Source: Candidatus Goldiibacteriota bacterium HGW-Goldbacteria-1
GTDB taxonomy: Bacteria; Oederibacteriota; PGYV01
Reading direction: 5' to 3'
DNA length: 64,000 nt
Assembly: GCA_002839855.1 (NCBI GenBank)
Contig: PGYV01000004.1
Location: 141,988 to 205,987 of the forward strand
Of this stretch, positions 35,636-44,702 are shown in pieces (position 1 is the first letter of the stretch; the number at the start of each line of letters is the position of its first letter). The notes under the pieces are model-generated. The model was given only the letters and a program-made list of their open reading frames with translations. It was not told the DNA's origin and made no database searches. A program made the position numbers and the translations under genes.

Positions 35636-36970
35636 TTATGCTATGCCGTATTCCTTTATCCTGTAAAGAAGCGTCCTTCTGCTTATACCAAGAATTTCCG
35701 CGGCTTTTGTCCTGTTACCTTCGGTCTTTTCCAGCGCCTGCCTTATAAGCGATACTTCAGCTTCCACCTTTTTATCCTTGCCGGCCCTAAACATAAGGCT
35801 GTTATCTGTTTTACACTCCGCTTTGCTTAAATATCTTGCCGCGATTTCTTCCGTGACTTCCGCGTCTTTTTCCATTATAAGAAGTTTCTGTATCACGTTT
35901 TCAAGTTCCCTGATATTTCCGGAAAACCTGCATTCCGATATGTATTCAACAGCTTCAGGGGTAAATTTCTTCTGCGCTATGCCGTATTCGTCCGAATACT
36001 TCTTATTAAAGAAATTTATAAACAGCCCCACATCCTCCCCGCGTTCACGCAGAGGAGGCACGGCAAATTCCACCACATTAAGCCTGTAATATAAATCTTC
36101 CCTGAACGTCTTTTTTTCAATGGCTTCCTTTATATTAATATTAGTGGCGGCTATTACGCGGGCGTCTATCTTAACGGGCTTTGTATCGCCCAGCCTGTTT
36201 ATTTCCTTGTCCTGCAAAGCGGCAAGCAGTTTTGCCTGAAGTTCATTTGGAAGTTCGCCTATTTCATCAAGAAAAATAGTGCCGCCTGTGCCAAGTTCAA
36301 ATTTGCCGGGTTTATCGCATGCAGCGCCGGTAAAAGCGCCTTTTCTGTAGCCAAAGAGTTCTGATTCCATAAGCGTTTCCGGAATTGCCGCGCAGTTAAC
36401 CTTAATAAACGCGCCCTGCCTTCCGCTTTTTTCGTGTATTATTCCCGCTAAAAGCCCTTTACCCGTGCCGGTTTCCCCCGTTATAAATACGGGCCCGCCC
36501 GTTGTTGCCACGCGGTCTATCACGCTGTTAATTTTTTCAATTTCCGGGTGGCGGGACTGAAAAAATATTTTTTCTATGCCGCCGGAAAACTGTATTTCCA
36601 TTTCAGAACTGCACCGCTCTGACACTGCTTTTTTTACTGTGTTTACAAGCTCGGACTCGTCAAAAGGTTTTGATATAAAATCATAAACCCCGCTTTTTAC
36701 CATATTCACCGCGGTTTCAATGGAACCAAAAGCGGTAAGTATTATAAAAACAGGCCCCAGTTTTTTTGCTTTTTCATAAAGCGCTATGCCGTCCATCCTG
36801 GGCATGTTTATGTCGCTGATAACCAGATCAACTTCATTGTCATTTATTTTTTCCAGCGCTTCCACCCCGTCAGCCGCTTCTATTATGTCGGTAAAGCCGT
36901 TTCTTGCCAGAAGCTGTTTTAAGACCTTTCTTATATTATCCTCATCATCCACAATAAGCAGTTTTGCCAT
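35636..36970 (-). CDS. NtrC-type sigma54-dependent response regulator
   Basis: This 444-residue protein has a receiver domain (1-120) with the phosphorylated Asp in VISDINMP. The AAA+ sigma54-activator domain (about 140-370) carries Walker A GETGTGKG and the diagnostic GAFTGA loop, which contacts sigma54. A Fis-type helix-turn-helix ends it (NRTKAAEILGISRRTLLYRI). It should activate promoters read by RpoN. The kinase gene ends 27 bp upstream. No -24/-12 sigma54 promoter was recognised in the adjoining gaps. Confidence 0.95.
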   Translation of the reverse strand: MAKLLIVDDEDNIRKVLKQLLARNGFTDIIEAADGVEALEKINDNEVDLVISDINMPRMDGIALYEKAKKLGPVFIILTAFGSIETAVNMVKSGVYDFISKPFDESELVNTVKKAVSERCSSEMEIQFSGGIEKIFFQSRHPEIEKINSVIDRVATTGGPVFITGETGTGKGLLAGIIHEKSGRQGAFIKVNCAAIPETLMESELFGYRKGAFTGAACDKPGKFELGTGGTIFLDEIGELPNELQAKLLAALQDKEINRLGDTKPVKIDARVIAATNINIKEAIEKKTFREDLYYRLNVVEFAVPPLRERGEDVGLFINFFNKKYSDEYGIAQKKFTPEAVEYISECRFSGNIRELENVIQKLLIMEKDAEVTEEIAARYLSKAECKTDNSLMFRAGKDKKVEAEVSLIRQALEKTEGNRTKAAEILGISRRTLLYRIKEYGIA

Positions 36971-36997
36971 TATGTCCTCCCCCGGTAAATCCGGTTT

Positions 36998-38950
36998 TTA
37001 TGACGGAAGCGAAACAGTGACTTCCGTAAATGTTTCCCCGTCGCTGTCTATAATTAAAAGCCCGCCGTGAGCCTTTACCAGTTTTTCCGACACAGCCAGC
37101 CCAAGCCCCGAACCTTTGGACTTGCTTGTATAAAGCGGCTCTTTTACTTTTTCTATAAGCGCTTTATTAATGCCGCAGCCGTTATCCCTGACTTTTATTT
37201 CCACTGACTCTTTCTTTTTTACCGTCTCTATTTTTATCACCGGACTCTGCCTGCCTTCCATTGCTTCAACAGAATTTATCAGCAGGTTATATAAAACCTG
37301 TTTTAACTTGTCCGGGTCAGCCATGACATTTACAGGGCAGTTTGTACCCGTAAGCTGAAAATCAACTGATGCGGCCTGCGGCTGCAGTTTGGAAAGTTTT
37401 ACGCATTCATCGGCCAGCGCGCATAAATCCGTCTGTTTAAGGTCAAGCCTGACCTCTCCCGAAAAGTCTTTCCACGTATCCAGAATTCCCGTAAGCCGCC
37501 TTACCTCTTTTCTTACTATTTCCACGTTTTCGCGGTCATCTTTCCTGTCGGGAATAATAAGCTGCACAGCGCCCCACAGCGCGGCAAGGGGATTTCTTAT
37601 TTCATGCGCCATCTGTTTTGCCAGAAGCCCTATACGCTTCATATTCTCTTCTTCCATTATTTTTTTCTTAAGGCGCATCGCGTTTAAAAGCACGGATGTT
37701 TCCATAGCCGCCAGATTAAACGCTTCGCATTCATCCTGCGTGAAAGAAATATCAGCGGTCTGTTTTTTCCCGGCAATAATACCGGTCACTTCGCCGCCGT
37801 ATTTAAGGGGCGATGCTATGTCCGCGTTTAAAACATTCAGAAAATTTTTCTCTGTTTCATCGGATAAACCGTAGCGTACCGCAACCCTGTCAGGGACAGC
37901 CATGGAATTTAAAACAAGCGGGAATTTGCCGGCTTTTTCAGGCTGAAGTATCGTAAAATACTCGCCTTCTTTTACATAAGATACAGTTTCCGTTTCAAGG
38001 TATTTTTCAAGCACACCCTGTATATAAAAAAGTTTTTCTTCTTCATCCGCCTGCATGGTTTTTGCCCCTTCAATGTGTTTGACCACAATTCCGGAAGGAG
38101 GCGACCCGGAAGCCTGTTCAAAAAAGTCCGAAAAAGAATTTCTGGTACGCGCCGAAAAAAATACGGCGCCAAAAGACAGAATGACAAAAACCGAAGCCAT
38201 GGCTTTCCACTCTCCGTTTAAAAGGTGCTCCGCAGCCAGAAATAAAAAAGCCACTATAAGCGACACAATTACGGAAGCCGCAAAATTTCTTATTATAATT
38301 CCGGTGTCTAAAAGCCTTAATCTGAAAATGGCAAAAAATATCATTAACCCGTAAACCATATTGGATACTATCCCGGCGTGCTGTATTTTATGAAAGCCAA
38401 GCCCGCCTGTAAGGTCCAGCATGCCGCCGGCAAAAAGCACAAGGAAAGCCGAAATAACAATACCTATTTTTATCCGCTCCTGCCGGAACTTGACAAGCCG
38501 GTAGTTGCTGATTAGCATATAAAATACGACAATAAGCGCCGCAAAGATATATATCATAATGCCGGTCTGATATAGAACGGATTTTTCAAATTCTTCAAAT
38601 GCCGGATTGAAAAAAACCATCAGAGCCGCCCCGGCAAGGATAAACGCGGGCAGCCCCACAAAAAAGGTGTATTTTATTGTTGTCTTTTTTTCAAGACGAA
38701 AAAGCGAACACGCAAAAAACATGCCTGCTGCCGGAATAAAAGAGGTTACTATCCTGTTGATTATTTCAAATTCTTCAATGCCGTAATGCTGCCAGAAAAG
38801 CACGCAGCCCGCCCATCCGGAAAGCAATAAATTCAAAAGCGCAAAAGATACGCTTAGCGGGTTAATTCCCTTTATAAGGGCTATTATTGCCAGAATGGCA
38901 TTAACAGCCGCGGCTATCGCGATAATGTTATAAATCATTGTAAATAACAA
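36998..38950 (-). CDS. Sensor histidine kinase, cognate of the NtrC regulator
   Basis: This 650-residue kinase has about eight N-terminal membrane helices (1-260), matching the 7TM-type histidine kinase input region, then a GAF-like domain. The HisKA domain has the phosphorylated His in QMAHEIRNPLAALWGA. HATPase_c follows with VRDNGCGIN and KGSGLGLAVS. It probably phosphorylates the regulator just downstream. A TTG start at 38950 follows GGTGATAAA; the ATG at 38938 is an alternative. A hairpin leader lies upstream. Confidence 0.93.
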   Translation of the reverse strand: MLFTMIYNIIAIAAAVNAILAIIALIKGINPLSVSFALLNLLLSGWAGCVLFWQHYGIEEFEIINRIVTSFIPAAGMFFACSLFRLEKKTTIKYTFFVGLPAFILAGAALMVFFNPAFEEFEKSVLYQTGIMIYIFAALIVVFYMLISNYRLVKFRQERIKIGIVISAFLVLFAGGMLDLTGGLGFHKIQHAGIVSNMVYGLMIFFAIFRLRLLDTGIIIRNFAASVIVSLIVAFLFLAAEHLLNGEWKAMASVFVILSFGAVFFSARTRNSFSDFFEQASGSPPSGIVVKHIEGAKTMQADEEEKLFYIQGVLEKYLETETVSYVKEGEYFTILQPEKAGKFPLVLNSMAVPDRVAVRYGLSDETEKNFLNVLNADIASPLKYGGEVTGIIAGKKQTADISFTQDECEAFNLAAMETSVLLNAMRLKKKIMEEENMKRIGLLAKQMAHEIRNPLAALWGAVQLIIPDRKDDRENVEIVRKEVRRLTGILDTWKDFSGEVRLDLKQTDLCALADECVKLSKLQPQAASVDFQLTGTNCPVNVMADPDKLKQVLYNLLINSVEAMEGRQSPVIKIETVKKKESVEIKVRDNGCGINKALIEKVKEPLYTSKSKGSGLGLAVSEKLVKAHGGLLIIDSDGETFTEVTVSLPS

Positions 38951-39224
38951 TTTATCACCGCTTTAAGTAATTATCAAGGATAATTACAGCCATTGGCACT
39001 CCCTTAAAATAAAAGTAGCAGGCCGGCATTTCTACCGGTCTGCTACACCCCTCGGACCCTGAACTTTGTTTCTTTAATTTCTGTATCGCCTCACTCCGGC
39101 TATAACTAAGCATAAAACATGCCGAATAATATCCTATATTTTATAGGGTTTTATTGAAAGGTTTATGCGCAAATCTTTGCACGTTGCACACTTTTGAGTT
39201 TTTCTTGCGCAGTTATAAATTGCT
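38951..39224 (-). promoter_or_regulatory. Kinase leader region with terminator-like hairpin
   Basis: This gap between the two kinase genes contains a 12-bp stem, GTAGCAGACCGG with CCGGCCTGCTAC, at 39014-39045, followed on the minus strand by TTTTATTTT. Upstream is an AT-rich stretch with TATAAAAT and TATTAT that could hold a promoter. The hairpin may end the transcript of the upstream kinase or act as an attenuator for the downstream kinase-regulator operon. No known riboswitch class was recognised. Confidence 0.6.
39014..39045 (-). terminator. Hairpin with T-run upstream of the kinase-regulator operon
   Basis: On the minus strand a 12-bp stem with one mismatch and an 8-nt loop is followed by TTTTATTTT. 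It is a good rho-independent terminator, located about 65 bp before the downstream kinase gene and about 180 bp after the upstream kinase stop codon. Confidence 0.75.
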
Positions 39225-41192
39225 TTATTTATAAGGAATTTCTATTCTTACCTCTGTATAGGCGGCGCCGTCGCTTTCCAGAATAAGCGTCCCCTTGTGC
39301 GCCTCCACAATTTTATCAGACACATATAAACCAAGCCCTGTGCCTTTTACCTTTGTGGTAAAAAGCGGCTGTTTTAACTTTCTCATTATTTCCGGATTAA
39401 TACCCGTACCGTTATCTTTTACCCTGATTTCAAAAGTTGTTTCCTTTTGAATTAAGGATACTTTCACCATTGGCGCGCGGCTTTTTTCACAGGCGTCTGC
39501 CGCGTTAAGAAGTATATTTAAAATTACCTGTTTCATCCTGTCTTTATCAAATTCCGCAGTAAAAGAAACCGCGGGTTTTTTAAAACTAAACTCCACATTC
39601 CGACCGGTTAACTGCGCCATCTTTACCGCTTCTTCCAGAAACATTATTACATCATTCGGCGACTTTTCCACTTTTATGCGGTCGGAAAAATCTTTCCACG
39701 ATTCAAGTATGCCCCTAAGCCGGTTAATTTCATCCCTTATTATGGCAACATTTTCCGCGTCTGTTTCGCTTTTGGGGTCAATTAACTGCGCCGCGCCCCA
39801 AAGGGCTGTAAGCGGATTTTTTATTTCATGCGCCATCTGCCTTGCCATTAAACCTATGCGTTTCATATTTTCTTCCGCGTCAAGCGTACGCCTTAAAAGA
39901 TAAGAGTTAATACACGCGGATATTTCTATTGCCCCGTCCGTAAAAAGGGAAATTTCATTTTCCAGAAAAGAAATATCAGCTGTCTGTTTTTTCGCGGCTA
40001 TAACCCCTTGTTCTTCGCCGGCGTAAAGAAGCGGCGCTATTATATCCGCTCCGAAAATCTTAAGGGTGCCATCCTGTACGCCGGCTTCATACTTAAGCAT
40101 TATGCCGCTTAATTTACCGCTGTAATCCACGGTAACACCGGAATCCGGCCCCATGCTCCACGACGGCACATAATAGTTTCCTTCCTTTATATATATAATG
40201 ACATCCATTTCCATAGTTTCAGACAGCAGCGCAATTATCGCTTTTATTTTTTCTTCATCGCTTATCTCTGAAACCTTCATTTTTTTAAGTTCCTGCGCGG
40301 CCAGTTCGGTGCCCGACGCGCCGCTTACGGAATCAACAAAAAGTTTTATTACCCCGTGAAGAAACCTTGCATAGTAAAAAACAGCAAAACTTAAAATAAA
40401 CAGCGCCATTATTCCAAAAAACCTGTCTTTGCCGTAAAAATAAGCGGCTATGGCATAAAACACCGTCGCGGCGCCTGCCGCTATGGAATAAATAATAAGA
40501 TTTTTCAGCACCACTCCGGCGTCAAACAGCCTGTGCCTGAAAATGGCGCCAAACAGTATCAGGCAGTACACCGCGTTTGCAATGTTTCCCATGTGGTTAA
40601 ACCTGTGAAGCCCAAGCGCGCCGGTTAATTCAAACAGGGCTCCCGTGAAGAGCACGACAAAAGCAAATATCACGTATTTTATCTTTATCTTTTCCTGCTT
40701 ATACTGAACTTTGCCGTATTTAAACAAAAGCACCATAAAGCCTGCCATGCTGAAAACAAGAACATGCATAAGCATCCACACTTTAAACGGCGGAGTATTA
40801 TAGAATGAATTCAACGCCGGCGAGAAAAACGTGGATATGCTGTACAGCGACAGCAGCGCGGAAAAAATTACGGATATTTTTAACAGGGATATACCCGGGC
40901 CTTTTGTAATTTTAAAAAAAGTAAGTATCAGAAAAATTCCGGCAGGCGGTATGAATGAAACCACAACCGCGTTTATTTTTTCAAGATAGTGTATCCCGCC
41001 GGGGCCCTGCCAAAGAATTACAAGTGCGTTCCATACCGCAAGCAGTATGCTTAGTATGGCAAATGAAATATTAAGCCTGTTTTTTCCTTTGGTTAAAGCC
41101 AGTATGCCAAGGACCGCGTTTACAGCGCCTGTTGCCGCGATAAGATAAAAAATTGTGCTGTTATATGATTCCACCATTGTGTTCATGTCCAT
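39225..41192 (-). CDS. Sensor histidine kinase, paralog of the neighbour
   Basis: This 655-residue kinase has the same layout as the kinase at 36998: about eight membrane helices, a GAF-like domain, HisKA with QMAHEIKNPLTALWGA, and HATPase_c with VKDNGTGIN and KGTGLGLYVS. Many stretches are alike (NMKRIGLMARQMAHEI, VIAAKKQTADISF), showing gene duplication. It has no regulator of its own, so it may share the NtrC-type regulator. GGGGTGATAAAGT precedes the ATG. The input signal is unknown. Confidence 0.93.
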   Translation of the reverse strand: MDMNTMVESYNSTIFYLIAATGAVNAVLGILALTKGKNRLNISFAILSILLAVWNALVILWQGPGGIHYLEKINAVVVSFIPPAGIFLILTFFKITKGPGISLLKISVIFSALLSLYSISTFFSPALNSFYNTPPFKVWMLMHVLVFSMAGFMVLLFKYGKVQYKQEKIKIKYVIFAFVVLFTGALFELTGALGLHRFNHMGNIANAVYCLILFGAIFRHRLFDAGVVLKNLIIYSIAAGAATVFYAIAAYFYGKDRFFGIMALFILSFAVFYYARFLHGVIKLFVDSVSGASGTELAAQELKKMKVSEISDEEKIKAIIALLSETMEMDVIIYIKEGNYYVPSWSMGPDSGVTVDYSGKLSGIMLKYEAGVQDGTLKIFGADIIAPLLYAGEEQGVIAAKKQTADISFLENEISLFTDGAIEISACINSYLLRRTLDAEENMKRIGLMARQMAHEIKNPLTALWGAAQLIDPKSETDAENVAIIRDEINRLRGILESWKDFSDRIKVEKSPNDVIMFLEEAVKMAQLTGRNVEFSFKKPAVSFTAEFDKDRMKQVILNILLNAADACEKSRAPMVKVSLIQKETTFEIRVKDNGTGINPEIMRKLKQPLFTTKVKGTGLGLYVSDKIVEAHKGTLILESDGAAYTEVRIEIPYK

Positions 41193-41230
41193 ACTTTATC
41201 ACCCCGCCTGCTTATTTTCAAGTTAAAGTA

Positions 41231-41264
41231 AAAAGGCGGGGATTGCTCGCCCCGCCTTTTTTAT
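41231..41264. terminator. Terminator between the barrel gene and the second kinase
   Basis: An 11-bp perfect stem, AAAAGGCGGGG with CCCCGCCTTTT, and an 8-nt loop has T-rich tracts on both sides. It lies about 15 bp after the stop of the barrel gene and 40 bp before the kinase start. Confidence 0.9.
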
Positions 41265-41275
41265 ACCCTTTATTT

Positions 41276-41872
41276 TTAAAACCTTATTGAAGTCAGAACC
41301 CCGAATACCGGGAATTCAAGGCCGTGATTGCCGTCATTTTCCACTATTTTCTGCTGCGACAGGGATTCAGAATATGACACGGAAGGCTGTGTGCCTATAG
41401 GGATAACCATAAGGTCAAAAGAATAGGTCTTGTTAAGTATGGCTCCCGCTTTTACAAGCACCCCCGCGTGGCCGCCGATAATTATGTCATAGTACGCGCC
41501 CACGCTTAAACGGAAGTCAATAGGCTTAACCGGCAGTATCAGGGCTATTTCCGCTTCCGGCATAAAATCATACAGCCCGAAAGACCAGCTGGCATCAAAG
41601 ATTCCAAGCGCTTTTTTGTTAACCCCTTCATAGGCCACGTATATCAGAGGCAGGGTGAACTTTGAAGAAGCCAGCGGCAGGCTGTTTACCGCGCCGCCCG
41701 CCCCAATAACCCAGAATCCGGTCTTATCTTCTTTCTCCGCGTATATATCCCTTTCCCACGACGGTACATTATCATTTGCCTGCATATATCCGCCCGCAAA
41801 AAGCGTCCCGCATAAAGCACCCACCGCCGCAGCTGTCATTACAAACTTTCTTACACCGTTTTTAATTCTCAT
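41276..41872 (-). CDS. Predicted outer-membrane protein
   Basis: This 198-residue protein has a signal peptide ending near ALCGTLFAGG. The mature part alternates in a way that suggests beta strands (FTLPLIYVAYEG, IDFRLSVGAYYD, HAGVLVKAGAIL) and ends in a terminal Phe, a common outer-membrane insertion signal. AAGGAG precedes the ATG. The start overlaps the 3' end of the lipoprotein gene by 11 bp, suggesting coupled translation of a barrel and lipoprotein pair. Confidence 0.7.
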   Translation of the reverse strand: MRIKNGVRKFVMTAAAVGALCGTLFAGGYMQANDNVPSWERDIYAEKEDKTGFWVIGAGGAVNSLPLASSKFTLPLIYVAYEGVNKKALGIFDASWSFGLYDFMPEAEIALILPVKPIDFRLSVGAYYDIIIGGHAGVLVKAGAILNKTYSFDLMVIPIGTQPSVSYSESLSQQKIVENDGNHGLEFPVFGVLTSIRF

Positions 41873-42626
41873 TGTTATTCTCCTTTTTCATTTTGTTTTG
41901 TCCTGAAAGCGCGTTCATTAACGCTTCAAGTTTTTTTATGGATTCGGTTGTTTCAAATATTACGGAATAAAAATCAAGTGCTGTTATCACCCCCAGTCCG
42001 GAACAGGCGGCAATCTTTGCCCCTTCATCCGGGTGAAATACCGCCGTTAAAAGGGCGGCTGCCTTTGCGGCTGTGAAAAAAGCGCCTACAATATTTTTTC
42101 CTATCGCGAAATTACCGCTGTACGCCGGAATAAGCGACAGCACCGCCTGATTGACGGGGTCATTGGACATTTCCTGCGCGAATTTTTCCTGAACCCAGAC
42201 CCCGATAGGTTTATTGCCTGTCATATAGTGGTCATAATATCTGGGCATACCCATAAGCTCCCATGTGTTAAAATTTCTAAAACCGGCATTGTCGGCAAGA
42301 AAATCAAACAGGTCCAGCGTATAGGTAAGTTCCGTTATATACCACCCGTTATTTTTTCCGGCTTTTACCACCCTGCTTTCAGACGCTATCTTTCTTTTTG
42401 CCTCTTCATCAAAATTAAACTTAAAATCCAGAAACCTGTCTATTGAATAAACCATTTCTTCCCTTGCGTACTGCAGCGACCTGTTCTGCGCGGATAAAAC
42501 ATCTGTGCCCGGTATTTCCGCAGTACCCCTGGAATTAATTGTATAAATTTTATTTCCGGTTGTAGAAGCGCATCCGCAGAGAACAATTACCGCCGCTGTA
42601 ACCACTGCCAGTTTTATTTTTTTCAT
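41862..42626 (-). CDS. Lipoprotein of unknown function
   Basis: This 254-residue protein has a signal peptide with lipobox LCGC at about residue 20, so it is a predicted lipoprotein. The ATG at 42626 has AAGGAG upstream; a frame extended to 42761 is unlikely. The mature part contains a moderately hydrophobic stretch (FAIGKNIVGAFFTAAKAAALLTAV) about 70 residues before the end, which might insert in a membrane. It overlaps the barrel gene by 11 bp. Confidence 0.75.
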   Translation of the reverse strand: MKKIKLAVVTAAVIVLCGCASTTGNKIYTINSRGTAEIPGTDVLSAQNRSLQYAREEMVYSIDRFLDFKFNFDEEAKRKIASESRVVKAGKNNGWYITELTYTLDLFDFLADNAGFRNFNTWELMGMPRYYDHYMTGNKPIGVWVQEKFAQEMSNDPVNQAVLSLIPAYSGNFAIGKNIVGAFFTAAKAAALLTAVFHPDEGAKIAACSGLGVITALDFYSVIFETTESIKKLEALMNALSGQNKMKKENNNEN

Positions 42627-42761
42627 TTTATTTTCTCCTTTTGGTATTTGTAACACCTGTGTAATAGCAACAAGCGTGCCGCGGCTTTTACCTATATTTT
42701 TAAGGGATTCTAAGGTGCATTTCCGCGCAACGCGTTGCGCGCACGGCAGATATGCGCTCAT

Positions 42762-43599
42762 ATAAAGAATTGCAGCGCAGGAAAACCGAGGGACAGAGGG
42801 ACGGATGATAAAAAATAGCTGTTTAAGCTATAGGCAGATAAGCAGAAGCGAAAGAAAAAATTTTTTATGCTATAGCTTAACTACTTAAAATGCTAAAGTG
42901 CTATGTTTTGTCGTGGTAGACGCGGGTCTTTAGCCCGCGGAAGTTGATTTTGATTTGAATTTTTTTGTCTTGGTAGCCGCACCCTTTAGGGTGCGTTGTT
43001 TAGATTTCGTTATTGCTTATCTGCCTTCGTCTTAATCGCTCGTTTTTTAAATCAACTGCCGCACCCTAAAGGGATGCGCCTACCACTACATATATCTAAG
43101 CCCGGTAAACACGGAGGGACGGAAGGAGAAACAAACATAAAACAAATATCGAGAATTCGAAATTCGAAAATCGGAATAAAACCACAGGGGTTGGGTGTGT
43201 TTTTTCAGTGCGTGCCGCGTAAGCATAGTATGTATGCGGCACGGGCGGTTTAATGCTGCGCCGGCAAATCCGGTTGTGCCGCGGGTTCCCGATTGCCAAT
43301 GAGTGAACACAGTATAGATTTCAAGGTTGTTTGGATACAAACATACCAATTTGCGGCGCGTGCTGAAAAAATACACACAACACCTGGAAGACTGCGGCTG
43401 GGCAGCTGGGAGGAGCGAAAGAACAGCGGTTTAAGCTATAGGCAGATAAGCAGAAGCGGAAAAGACAAATAAAACACGAGGGACAGAGGGTCGGATGCAC
43501 TGAGGGACGGAAGAAAAAACATAAAACAAATATAGAGAATTCGAAATTCGAGAATTGGAAGAAAACCACAGGGGTTATGTGTTTTTTCAAAAGCGGGAT
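42762..43599. repeat. Composite intergenic repeat island
   Basis: This 840-bp gene-free stretch is a mosaic of the repeat families in the window. Modules are GAGGGACA octamers (42788-42806, 43111-43124, 43478-43513), a TTAAGCTATAGGCAGATAAG module (42817-42857, 43423-43460), TGGTAG palindrome elements (42914-42945, 42971-43085), AGCTGGG octamers (43391-43410), and two copies of a block of about 72 bp (43135-43206, 43519-43588). Only about 43210-43390 is non-repetitive, and it holds a hairpin GTGCCGC/GCGGCAC at 43212-43242. No credible gene was found. Confidence 0.85.
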
Positions 43600-44289
43600 T
43601 TATCGGGAAAAGTTATCCATGAACTTTATCATCTGTTCGTTTATAAATGCAAACCTGTTCTTTTTTTCCATTACAGTGTCAAGCGTCCGGACATATTTAC
43701 CCGGTACAATTTCATTTTCACATCTGCTGTAAAGTTCTTTAACGCTTTCTTGTGTGGATTCAAGGTGGAACTGAAACGCGGCTATATCATTCCCACAAAT
43801 AAAACCCTGATTTTCACACGCGTCAGAATACGCAATACGCTCGCAACCGTCAGGTATTTCAAAAGTTTCACCGTGCCAGTGAAAAGCAGAAAATTCATGC
43901 GGGATGCCTTCAAGGACTTTTAAATGCCTTCCTGCTTCCGTAAGATAAGTATTATGCCAGCCTATTTCTTTCTCCCTGTTGGGATAAACCCTGCCCCCCA
44001 GGCATTCTGCCAGAAGCTGCGCTCCCAAGCATATGCCCAGCACTTTTTTGCATGAAGATATTGCCATTGATATAAAACCTTTTTCGCCTGACAGCCACGC
44101 GTATTTATCAATATCATTAACACTCATCGGGCCGCCCATTATTATAAGCATATCAAAAGCGTCCATTTCCAAAAATTTTTCATTTTCATATACCCTTGTA
44201 TATGTCAGCTTATGCCCCCTTGCCTTTGCCCACGGTTCTATTGTGCCGGGACCTTCAAAAGGCACGTGCATAATTATATGTATGTTCAT
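43600..44289 (-). CDS. Class I glutamine amidotransferase-like protein
   Basis: This 229-residue protein is a stand-alone class I glutaminase domain like those beside GMP synthase. The catalytic Cys lies in GICLGAQLLAECLGG (about 92) and the His-Glu in FQFHLEST (about 180). IIMGGPMSVND matches the family. No synthetase domain follows, so it is a member of the YfeJ/GuaA-like proteins whose acceptor is often unknown. It overlaps the membrane protein gene upstream by 4 bp. Confidence 0.9.
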   Translation of the reverse strand: MNIHIIMHVPFEGPGTIEPWAKARGHKLTYTRVYENEKFLEMDAFDMLIIMGGPMSVNDIDKYAWLSGEKGFISMAISSCKKVLGICLGAQLLAECLGGRVYPNREKEIGWHNTYLTEAGRHLKVLEGIPHEFSAFHWHGETFEIPDGCERIAYSDACENQGFICGNDIAAFQFHLESTQESVKELYSRCENEIVPGKYVRTLDTVMEKKNRFAFINEQMIKFMDNFSR

Positions 44290-44657
44290 TTTTCACGCCC
44301 GTTAAGCCTTACCATTATATACACCAGAAAAAGAAAATTAATCATAATCATAACGCCCAGTATCAGATCAGTTGCCGCCGACTTATTTTCCGCCTCTTTT
44401 ATCCTCTGCAAAGTAAGCGCTTCCCTTTCATCAATCATCTTTTCTTCAAGCACCCGGTCAAGTATCTCCCTTGTCTTCTTTATATCTTTCTGCTGAATCT
44501 GCTGCGCAGGTACAGGCACAAGCGTGGCGGCCGATTCTGCCGCGGGGGTCTTTTCAATATTTTCTATCAGTACCATTATTTTGTCTTCTTTTTCAAGCGC
44601 GAATAAAATCATTGAGGAAGATAAAACAATAACGCATGCCAGTATCTGTTTTTTCAT
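44286..44657 (-). CDS. Hypothetical protein with signal peptide and C-terminal helix
   Basis: This 123-residue protein has an N-terminal signal-like helix (about 5-20), a charged central region that may form a coiled coil (about 58-92), and a C-terminal membrane helix (about 98-116) ending in RLNGREK. It may be a bitopic envelope protein. No family recognised. Its stop overlaps the amidotransferase start. Confidence 0.6.
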   Translation of the reverse strand: MKKQILACVIVLSSSMILFALEKEDKIMVLIENIEKTPAAESAATLVPVPAQQIQQKDIKKTREILDRVLEEKMIDEREALTLQRIKEAENKSAATDLILGVMIMINFLFLVYIMVRLNGREK

Positions 44658-44702
44658 TTAACACCCCGTTTGTCCGTTTGATTAATTATACACCAAAAAT
44701 TT

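Noticed and set aside
38951-39224. Cyclic-di-GMP, TPP, fluoride or other known riboswitch
   Set aside because: The hairpin is clear, but none of the conserved core sequences of these classes was recognised; a covariance-model search would be decisive.
42996-43590. Several short open frames on both strands in the repeat island
   Set aside because: They consist mainly of repeat modules, overlap each other on both strands and have no ribosome sites.
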